Both the position numbers and the translations under genes were made by a program. A DNA stretch of 14,904 nt from JAFGSZ01 sp964492185 (GTDB lineage: Bacteria; Bacteroidota; Bacteroidia; Bacteroidales; UBA10428), in the NCBI GenBank assembly GCA_964492185.1, contig CAZBJH010000088.1, positions 1-14,904 on the forward strand, read 5' to 3'. Under the pieces are notes generated by a model. It saw only the letters and a list, made by a program, of their open reading frames with translations. It was not told the origin of the DNA and did no database searches. Shown here one piece after another: positions 6,048 through 12,229 of the stretch (its first letter is position 1; every line of letters starts with the position of its first letter).

Positions 6048-9000
6048 TTAACGAAATTTAACCATTTCCTCCAGGAGGTCAAGTGCTTTACGAACCGAAT
6101 CAATATGTTTTACAGTAAGGGTGAGCCTGTTTTTTGCCTCTTTCATTCTGTAACGTCTGGGTTGTATTTGTACAAAACGAAGTATATTTCCGAAAGCCGG
6201 GGATGTATAAAAGATTGATTCCTTATCGGAGATAAAGTATCCGATGAATAATTTGTTTTTAAGGATGATCTTTTCAAAACCTAGTCTGACAGCTTCCCAT
6301 CGTAGTTTCACAATAAGCAATAATTCTCTTGTAGGATCGGGGAGTGGCCCGAAGCGGTCGATAAGCCTGTTCTCGAAGTCATTAAGCTGTTCCTGTCCGG
6401 TAATATTATCCAGCTCGCGATACAATCGTATCCTTTCCGAAATATTACTGACATATTTATCGGGAAACATCAGTGACAGATCAGTATCTATCTGGCAGTC
6501 CTGAAGAAATTCGTGGTCTTTTTCAGTAGTTTCTTTCGTACCTCCACGCTTATATTGTTCTTTGAATTCTGTTTCCCTGAGTTCCCTGATAGCCTCATCC
6601 AGTATCCGGTTGTATGTTTCATAACCGATATCTGCTATAAATCCGCTTTGCTCACTTCCAAGCAGGTTGCCTGCCCCCCTGATATCAAGATCCTGAAGGG
6701 CAATATTAAATCCACTTCCAAGTTCGGCCATCTCTTCAATGGCTTTTAATCGTCTTCTTGCTTCAGGGGTAACTATTGTAAGCGGGGGTGCCAGCATAAA
6801 ACAGAATGCCTTCCGGTTGGCACGGCCGACTCTTCCTCTTAGCTGGTGCAGATCACTTAGGCCGAAATGATGAGCATTGTTGATGAAAATAGTATTTGCA
6901 TTGGGGATATCTACGCCCGACTCTATGATTGCTGTGGCTACCAATACATCATAATCGCCCCGTATGAAGCCGAGCATGATCTTTTCCAGCTTCGGACCTT
7001 CCATCTGTCCATGTGCAACTGCAACAGAAGCCCCGGGGAATAAACCTTTAATAAGCGTTTCTATTTCATATATATTTTGTATGCGGTTATTGATAAAAAA
7101 TACCTGTCCGCCACGTGATAATTCGTATTCAATACCCTCATGTATAATATTTTCATTGAAAGAATGAAGCTCTGTTATGATAGGATGACGGTTGGATGGC
7201 GGTGTGTTTATGATCGACAGATCGCGGGCACCCATAAGTGAAAACTGCAGTGTGCGGGGTATAGGGGTTGCTGTAAGTGTAAGGGTATCTACGTTCAGTT
7301 TAAGTTTCTTTAGTTTTTCTTTAACACTTACCCCGAATTTCTGCTCTTCATCAATGATCAGGAGCCCCAGATCCTTAAAAACCACATCTTTTCCTATAAG
7401 ACGGTGGGTTCCGATAATAATATCAAGCTTACCTTCTTTAAGCTTCTGAATGGTTTCTTTTTGTTTTTTTGCCGGCTTCAATCTGCTGATATAATCAACT
7501 GAACAGGGAAAGTCCATTAACCTTTCACTGAAGGTGTTGAAATGTTGCAGGGCAAGAATAGTTGTCGGCACAAGCACGGCAACCTGTTTATTATCGGCAA
7601 CGGCCTTAAATGCTGCCCGTATTGCAACTTCGGTTTTACCGAAACCTACATCTCCGCATACAAGCCTGTCCATAGGGGTATCCGATTCCATATCCGTTTT
7701 TACCTTTTTTGTGGCTGTATTCTGATCCGGGGTATCCTCAAATATGAACGATGCTTCCAGCTCATTTTGCAGGTATGTATCCTGTGAGAATTGGAATCCT
7801 TTTTGTGATTTCCGCCTGGCATACAATGTGATCAGGTCTTTGGCAATATCTTTTACTTTTTTCTTTGTATTTAGTTTGAGTTTTTGCCAGGCTCCCGAAC
7901 CCAGTTTGTGAATTTTCGGGGGCGACTCATCTTTACTTTTGTATTTTGAAATCCGGTGAAGGGAATGAATACTTACATGAACAATATCGTTGTCTTTATA
8001 TACCAGCCGGATGACTTCCTGTTCTTTATCGTCTTCATGTACCTTGACCAACCCGCCGAACTGTCCAATGCCATGGTCAATGTGTACCACGTAATCACCG
8101 GGCTGGAGACTTTTTAATTCTTTAAGGTTAATAGCCGCTTTACTTGAAAAATAGGAGCTGATCCTGTATTTGTGATAACGTTCGAATATCTGATGATCCG
8201 TGTAGCAACACAGGCGCAGGTCATGGTCAATAAATCCCTCATGCAGGGTAGGAAGAACATCGGTGAACTGAATGTGCTCGTCAGTATCGTGAAAGATCGA
8301 TCGTAAACGATCGATCTGCGATTGACTGTCGGACAGGATAGATATACTATATCCCTTGTCTATCAACTCATTCAGGTTACGGTTCAACAAAGAAAAATTC
8401 TTATTGAAAGCAGGTTGTACTGAAGTATTGAATTGCACCTGGTTATCACAATTTGTACCTGTTCCGCTGATAAATTCTAGCACGGTACTTTTTTCAAGTT
8501 CATCTTTCAGCTGGTTGCCGGTTATGAATAAGGTATTCTTATCAACTTCCATTTCATCTCCTTCACCGTTCTTCGGAATTACTTCTTTATATAAGCTGTT
8601 GATCCTGTCAATGGTATAGGAAGAGTCTAACATCCAGAATACCTCACTCTCGGAGTAGCGCCATGCCGGTTCGCGGATATCTTTACCTGACAAATGCTGA
8701 ATATTTGGAATAATTGCTATATTATCAAAAGATGCTTTTGATAGCTGGCTGTCTGCTTCAAATGATCTGATCGATTCCACCTCATCACCAAAAAAATCGA
8801 TCCGGTAAGGAAAATCATCGGCATAGGAAAAAATATCCACGATACCCCCGCGAACGGAATATTGCCCCGGCTCATATACAAAATCAACCTGCTCAAAATG
8901 GTATTCGTCAAGCACCTCCCGTATAAAGTCAATGGATATCTGTTCACCCTTATTCAACTCAAGTGTTTGTTTTTGCAGCTTATGCCTGGTTACTACCTTC

Positions 9001-9404
9001 TCAAAAAGCCCTTCAGGATATGTAACTATACTTAAATGATCTTTTTTACTGCCACGGAAATCGGAAATCTTTTTCAGCGCGTTTGTCCTTAATATTACAT
9101 TACCGTTATCAATCTGATTATATTGAACAGACCGTTTATAGGAGGAAGGAAGGAAAACGACATCATCCTTTCCTCCAAGGTTGACCATATCATTATAAAA
9201 GTAAGCGGCTTCTTCTCTCCCGGTGTGAATAAAAAAATGCACACCGTCTGTTTTGTTCACTGTTACTGATGAGATTATTGCCTTTGATGAACCTGACAAC
9301 CCGGATATACCGGTCACTCCCGATGATCGTTTTTCAACGATCCCGGTCAGTTTCTCCAGTAAAGGATGATTCGCGTATTCCTGTAGTAATATATTTGTTT
9401 TCAA
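6048..9404 (-). CDS. mfd: Transcription-repair coupling factor Mfd
   Basis: A 1118-residue ATP-driven translocase that removes RNA polymerase stalled at DNA damage and recruits the UvrABC repair proteins. The order is that of the family. A UvrB-like N-terminal module comes first. The RNA-polymerase-interacting CarD-like domain starts near residue 433 (GDYVVHIDHGIGQFGG). The helicase motor has Walker A in GDVGFGKTEVA near 583, the DEEQ box in LLIIDEEQKFG near 683, and TATPIPRTLQ near 710. The helicase C-terminal half follows, with ESGVDIPNANT and DLDIRGAGNLLGSEQSG (near 905). A C-terminal TRCF domain includes SERIRLYREL. All motor motifs look intact. The first codon is TTG at 9404: an in-frame TGA lies upstream with no ATG between, and the next internal Met is about 70 residues in. 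A terminator-like hairpin sits just upstream. Confidence 0.96.
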   Translation of the reverse strand: MKTNILLQEYANHPLLEKLTGIVEKRSSGVTGISGLSGSSKAIISSVTVNKTDGVHFFIHTGREEAAYFYNDMVNLGGKDDVVFLPSSYKRSVQYNQIDNGNVILRTNALKKISDFRGSKKDHLSIVTYPEGLFEKVVTRHKLQKQTLELNKGEQISIDFIREVLDEYHFEQVDFVYEPGQYSVRGGIVDIFSYADDFPYRIDFFGDEVESIRSFEADSQLSKASFDNIAIIPNIQHLSGKDIREPAWRYSESEVFWMLDSSYTIDRINSLYKEVIPKNGEGDEMEVDKNTLFITGNQLKDELEKSTVLEFISGTGTNCDNQVQFNTSVQPAFNKNFSLLNRNLNELIDKGYSISILSDSQSQIDRLRSIFHDTDEHIQFTDVLPTLHEGFIDHDLRLCCYTDHQIFERYHKYRISSYFSSKAAINLKELKSLQPGDYVVHIDHGIGQFGGLVKVHEDDKEQEVIRLVYKDNDIVHVSIHSLHRISKYKSKDESPPKIHKLGSGAWQKLKLNTKKKVKDIAKDLITLYARRKSQKGFQFSQDTYLQNELEASFIFEDTPDQNTATKKVKTDMESDTPMDRLVCGDVGFGKTEVAIRAAFKAVADNKQVAVLVPTTILALQHFNTFSERLMDFPCSVDYISRLKPAKKQKETIQKLKEGKLDIIIGTHRLIGKDVVFKDLGLLIIDEEQKFGVSVKEKLKKLKLNVDTLTLTATPIPRTLQFSLMGARDLSIINTPPSNRHPIITELHSFNENIIHEGIEYELSRGGQVFFINNRIQNIYEIETLIKGLFPGASVAVAHGQMEGPKLEKIMLGFIRGDYDVLVATAIIESGVDIPNANTIFINNAHHFGLSDLHQLRGRVGRANRKAFCFMLAPPLTIVTPEARRRLKAIEEMAELGSGFNIALQDLDIRGAGNLLGSEQSGFIADIGYETYNRILDEAIRELRETEFKEQYKRGGTKETTEKDHEFLQDCQIDTDLSLMFPDKYVSNISERIRLYRELDNITGQEQLNDFENRLIDRFGPLPDPTRELLLIVKLRWEAVRLGFEKIILKNKLFIGYFISDKESIFYTSPAFGNILRFVQIQPRRYRMKEAKNRLTLTVKHIDSVRKALDLLEEMVKFR
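8294..8317. repeat. Perfect 10-base hairpin with four GATC sites inside mfd
   Basis: AGATCGATCG (8294-8303) and CGATCGATCT (8308-8317) are perfect inverse complements around a TAAA loop. The 24 bases hold four GATC sites. The stretch encodes part of the poorly conserved region between the UvrB-like module and the CarD-like domain. It may be chance, but it could act as a methylation cluster or an mRNA structure. Confidence 0.6.
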
Positions 9405-9424
9405 GACTATGCAGTAACTAAAAA

Positions 9425-9450
9425 AGGTAGCTGAAGGTATTCAGCTACCT
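9425..9450 (-). terminator. Terminator-like hairpin in the mfd leader
   Basis: AGGTAGCTGAA (9425-9435) pairs perfectly with TTCAGCTACCT (9440-9450) around a 4-base loop. On the minus strand the stem is followed by TTTTTT, the form of an intrinsic terminator. It points toward mfd and ends about 20 bases upstream of the TTG start. It could be an attenuator, a terminator shielding mfd from upstream transcription, or a leader structure. On the plus strand it is followed by GTAAAAAA, so it does not look like a terminator in that direction. Confidence 0.55.
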
Positions 9451-9514
9451 GTAAAAAATGCAAATTAACACATTATTTTTCCAACTTCGGATACTTTTTC
9501 TTAAAGAATTTTTT

Positions 9515-9557
9515 AATTAGTGTCTGTCCATAATGTCCGATATCCGCGTTGCTGCTC
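9515..9557. mobile_element. Truncated palindromic element, copy C (left end only)
   Basis: These 43 bases start AATTAGTGTCTGTCCATAAT and match the left end of copy A (1492-1534) with a single substitution, then diverge abruptly after GCTGCTC. The remaining two thirds of the element, including the right terminus, are absent. It is probably a decayed or deletion-derived remnant of a type 1 copy. Confidence 0.75.
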
Positions 9558-9714
9558 AACCGAACGAAATAATACACTTATTTTCGTGTAATCTTTTATT
9601 CAATATCTTACATAGGTTATATTCATATTTATGGATTTTTATCATTTAAAACTCAAAACGGAACCGGGAATTTAATAGTAAATTTACAGTTATTGTTCAT
9701 CTTAACATTAATAT

Positions 9715-10986
9715 ATGATCGTATATAAATTCGGTGGTGCATCGGTGAAAGACAGCCAATCGGTAAAGAATCTTTTTCTGATCGTGAAAAAAAAACTTCA
9801 TAAAAGGCCCGTCATTGTTGTATCGGCTATGGGCAAAACCACAAATGCCATGGAAATGCTGGTCGGGTTGTATTACAAAAAGAACAACAGGTGGAGGGAG
9901 GCCTTTGACAGGATAAGAGAATTCCATTATAATATTATTAATGATTTGTTTACAAGTGATGACAGGCAGTTTTTTACTGGTATCAATAATCTCTTTGATA
10001 AACTCGGGGAGCGGCTTCAGCAGGACCCTTCCTTAAACTATAATTTTGAATATGATCAGATTGTTTCTTATGGAGAACTGTTTTCCACATTTATTGTCAA
10101 CGGTTATCTCAATAAAATGGGGATACCTTCAAAATGGACGGATATAAGAAAATGCCTGAAGACCGACAATAATTACCGTGAGGCCAGGGTAAACTTTGAA
10201 CTTTCGGCAGAACCAGTCAGGGAAGCATTTGTTTTTCGTGACACCCCTGCCTTTGTAACCCAGGGATTTATTGGTTCAACGGAAAACAATTTAACAACAA
10301 CCCTGGGACGGGAAGGTTCCGATTATACGGCTGCCGTGATAGCCTACCTGTTAAATATTTTTGATGTAACTATTTGGAAAGATGTTCCGGGTGTATTAAA
10401 TGCCGATCCCAAATGGTTTGATCAAACCGTTAAGCTTGAAAAAATATCTTATCTTGATGCTATTGAACTGGCCTATTACGGTACGGGTGTTATTCATCCG
10501 AAGACAATACAGCCTTTACAGCAAAAAGGAATTAAGCTTGTCATACGGTCTTTTATGGAAGTAGATGAGCCGGGCACGGTGATCGGTGACAGTTCATATA
10601 ACAGGCTGACCCCTTCGTTTATTTTTAAAATGGACCAGGTGTTGATGCAGATCTTTCCGCGCGACCTGTCGTTCATTGCTGAGGATAACCTTGAAAAGAT
10701 CTTTGGTTGTTTTGCACGCTTCGCACTGAGGATCAATTTGATGCAAAACTCGGCAGTAAGCTTTAATGTTTGTGTCAATAACGACCAGTCGCGAATTCCG
10801 GAGATCATCGACTGTCTGAACAAACAGTTCGATGTTTCATACCAGAACGGCCTGGAGCTGGTTACTATCCGTTATTATGACAATGATACGATTGAGAGGG
10901 TGCTGGTAAACAAAGACCTCATTCTGGAACAGCGTAGCAAGCAGACAATTCAGATGGTGGTAAAGGATGTTGGGGAGGCGGAATGA
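9715..10986 (+). CDS. lysC: Aspartate kinase (monofunctional)
   Basis: The enzyme phosphorylates aspartate, the first step toward lysine/diaminopimelate, threonine and methionine. Its 423 residues carry the nucleotide-binding motif KFGGAS (5-10), VSAMGKTTNAM (36-46), FVTQGFIGS (180-188), the catalytic TTTLGREGSDYTA (194-206), KDVPGVLNADP (222-231) and GVIHPKT (258-264). The region after about 300 is regulatory (ACT-type), shorter and less conserved than in E. coli LysC, so allosteric behaviour cannot be predicted. There is no fused homoserine dehydrogenase. The ATG at 9715 gives the motif at the expected distance from the N-terminus. It is transcribed away from mfd. I see no lysine riboswitch in the leader. 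Confidence 0.92.
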   Translation: MIVYKFGGASVKDSQSVKNLFLIVKKKLHKRPVIVVSAMGKTTNAMEMLVGLYYKKNNRWREAFDRIREFHYNIINDLFTSDDRQFFTGINNLFDKLGERLQQDPSLNYNFEYDQIVSYGELFSTFIVNGYLNKMGIPSKWTDIRKCLKTDNNYREARVNFELSAEPVREAFVFRDTPAFVTQGFIGSTENNLTTTLGREGSDYTAAVIAYLLNIFDVTIWKDVPGVLNADPKWFDQTVKLEKISYLDAIELAYYGTGVIHPKTIQPLQQKGIKLVIRSFMEVDEPGTVIGDSSYNRLTPSFIFKMDQVLMQIFPRDLSFIAEDNLEKIFGCFARFALRINLMQNSAVSFNVCVNNDQSRIPEIIDCLNKQFDVSYQNGLELVTIRYYDNDTIERVLVNKDLILEQRSKQTIQMVVKDVGEAE

Positions 10987-11020
10987 AGGGTGAAGGATGA
11001 ACGGAGAAGGGTAAACAATG
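10987..11020. repeat. Short purine-rich degenerate repeat after lysC
   Basis: Immediately after the stop codon the sequence repeats variants of GAAGGGTGAAGGATGAA and GAGAAGGG. It is a short low-complexity stretch. I see no function, and no ORF begins in it that has support. Confidence 0.4.
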
Positions 11021-11090
11021 AAAAAGGTCACCGGTAACAGGTTGTCATTTTTTTTCGTATCTTAAAGCAGTAAATAAGACAGGTGTGATT

Positions 11091-11324
11091 ATGGAAAAAT
11101 ATGAAAAAATACTGGTCTTTGAGAATGAATTCGAAGCCCGTTTGCTTGAATCGGTATTGAAGGACAGGAATATCCCGGCGGTGATCAGGTCATATCATGA
11201 TTCAGCATATAACGGTATATTCCAGAAATCCGGAGGCTGGGGGCATCTTGAAGCTCCCGTGGAGCGTAAGGAGGAAATACTATCGCTTTTTGAGGAGTTG
11301 AGAGATTCACAAAAATCCGGATAA
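11091..11324 (+). CDS. DUF2007-like small protein (putative signal-transducing family)
   Basis: A 77-residue cytoplasmic protein. YEKILVFENEFEARLLESVLKDRNIPAVI has the pattern of DUF2007 proteins: a beta strand, a helix in which the protein counts as editing two sequence positions apart (EAxLLxSxLxxxxIPA), then a conserved aromatic/Gly turn (SGGWGHLEAPVERKEEILSLFEEL). Similar small proteins are frequent in Bacteroidota, and their biochemical role is not established. I chose the ATG at 11091, which has AGG 8 bases upstream, over a GTG at 11085. The gene follows aspartate kinase by about 100 bases in the same direction and may be co-transcribed, but no functional link is evident. It is followed by a long stretch without a gene. 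Confidence 0.8.
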   Translation: MEKYEKILVFENEFEARLLESVLKDRNIPAVIRSYHDSAYNGIFQKSGGWGHLEAPVERKEEILSLFEELRDSQKSG

Positions 11325-11405
11325 GACATCTCTGTCGGGTTTGGCAATAATCATGAAGAGGATTTTTAATTAGAATATTGTTTTATCAATATTTTATAAA
11401 ATAAT

Positions 11406-11448
11406 GCCCTTCAAGGGCCAAATGTTTCAAACCGCTCCCCAAGCGGTT
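11406..11448. repeat. Two small GC-rich hairpins downstream of the DUF2007-like gene
   Basis: GCCCT (11406-11410) pairs with AGGGC (11414-11418), and AACCGCT (11430-11436) pairs with AGCGGTT (11442-11448) across a CCCCA loop. Neither is followed by a T run, so they are weak candidates for terminators. They resemble REP-type hairpins that recur between genes, but repetition outside this window cannot be seen. Confidence 0.5.
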
Positions 11449-11533
11449 CGATTTACTTTGTTACTCCCCTAACGGGTCGTGAGATCGCCTTCGGCTAAGT
11501 TGCTACAGCAAAAAGAAAGTAAACAAAGAAATG

Positions 11534-11663
11534 CCGCCGCTGACAGGATTTTCCTAAAAAATCAAGGTGCTCACCTAAAAATCGAGAACTCCTAACGTCG
11601 GACAGCTCGATTTTTTTAACGGTGATCACCTTGATTTTTCTTAACGGAAAATCCTGAAGGCGG
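11534..11663. repeat. 130-base near-perfect nested palindrome
   Basis: From outside in, CCGCC (11534-11538) pairs with GGCGG (11659-11663), then CAGGATTTTCC (11544-11554) pairs with GGAAAATCCTG (11646-11656) without mismatch. The arm AAAAATCAAGGTGCTCACC then pairs with GGTGATCACCTTGATTTTT with one mismatch, and AAAAATCGAG pairs with CTCGATTTTT. A loop of about 19 bases (AACTCCTAACGTCGGACAG, around 11587-11605) caps it. A DNA cruciform or a very stable RNA hairpin is possible. Its termini differ from those of the palindromic elements A-D, so it belongs to a different repeat class. Confidence 0.85.
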
Positions 11664-11753
11664 GGTCCCGTCCTGTTGTTGGTTGATCTGGAAAGGATGC
11701 TATCATAAGGAACTTACATTTACTTATAATAAGCTGTCCTATGGCACACAGCT

Positions 11754-11782
11754 CATCCGGATTACAAATCCGGATGTTTTTT
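11754..11782 (+). terminator. Intrinsic terminator-like hairpin
   Basis: CATCCGGATT (11754-11763) pairs perfectly with AATCCGGATG (11767-11776) around a 3-base loop and is directly followed by TTTTTT (11777-11782) on the plus strand. This is a strong Rho-independent terminator form. It lies 430 bases downstream of the DUF2007-like gene, so the transcript it ends would include the long palindrome, unless it belongs to an unrecognised small RNA starting closer by. Confidence 0.65.
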
Positions 11783-12046
11783 ACTCTACACCAAGCAAAT
11801 GTAGCCGTTGTTGCGCAAAACCCATTTCCTTAAAAAACCAGCATAAAGTTTTGCAGTAGCGGGGCCCGTATCAGAAAAATCGTGTAGATTTCAAGGAAGG
11901 TTTTCGTCGCGGGGGCCCTGGAAGAACCCTGTCCGGGCGACGACGAAGGAGGAGTGAGTTTGGGTTTCGCGGGGAGAAAACTTTCCGTAGCAAATCAAGC
12001 GATTTTTATGGAACGGTGATCTTTATGCCTGCATTACAAGCATAAT

Positions 12047-12218
12047 AATTAGTGTCTGTCTATAAAGTAAGCAAAATGTTAGCCTGTCATGTGTCTGTTC
12101 AGAAGGTTCCATTTGCAAGGCTCGCGCGGTCCGGAAACGCGGAGTTTACCAGTCGTAAATGAGCAATTTTCGGACAAGCGTAACGCGGCAAATGGGACTT
12201 TATGGACAGACACTAATT
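12047..12218. mobile_element. Palindromic MITE-like element, copy D (core type 2, inverted)
   Basis: This 172-base element is the reverse complement of copy B, with about four substitutions and one single-base indel over the whole length. Its own ends form inverted repeats of 22 bases with one mismatch, beginning AATTAGTGTCTGTC on both strands. It is therefore the best-preserved copy in the window. It ends 12 bases from the stop codon of the minus-strand aspartate kinase. The close match to B, in the opposite orientation and 10 kb away, supports a mobile or recently duplicated sequence. Transposition itself is inferred. Confidence 0.85.
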
Positions 12219-12229
12219 ATAGTTCAATA

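Larger units (their letters stand above)
9405..9714. other. Divergent intergenic region between mfd and aspartate kinase
   Basis: The 310 bases contain the mfd-side hairpin and a truncated end of the palindromic element family. AT-rich sequence (9558-9714) must hold the promoter for the plus-strand aspartate kinase. I looked for TTG-N19-21-TAnnTTTG on both strands and found only one-mismatch -7 boxes without a correctly spaced TTG, so I do not call a promoter. No small ORF is convincing. Confidence 0.6.
11325..12046. other. Gene-free region rich in hairpins
   Basis: No supportable gene lies here. In order, the region has two small hairpins (11406-11448), an 8-base inverted pair TTTACTTT/AAAGTAAA at 11453-11460 and 11516-11523, the 130-base palindrome (11534-11663), a terminator-like hairpin (11754-11782), GCAAAAC/GTTTTGC arms at 11815-11821 and 11848-11854, and CGTCGC/GCGACG arms at 11905-11910 and 11937-11942. 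From 11857 to 11990 it is more GC-rich than the surroundings. The density of inverted pairs suggests structured RNA or a succession of inserted repeats. I cannot assign either. Confidence 0.6.

Noticed and set aside
9558..9714. Lysine riboswitch upstream of aspartate kinase
   Set aside because: I see none of the paired helices or length expected for an L-box, and the leader is short AT-rich sequence.
11030..11060. Terminator after aspartate kinase near GGTCACCGGTAAC followed by a T run
   Set aside because: GTCACCGGTAAC is nearly self-complementary but leaves no proper loop, and 7 bases separate it from the T run. Too weak to call.
11650..11810. Minus-strand open frame through the terminator-like hairpin
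   Set aside because: It stays open for about 50 codons but is cut by a stop near 11645, has no start with support, and runs through inverted repeats. Its translation resembles no family I know.
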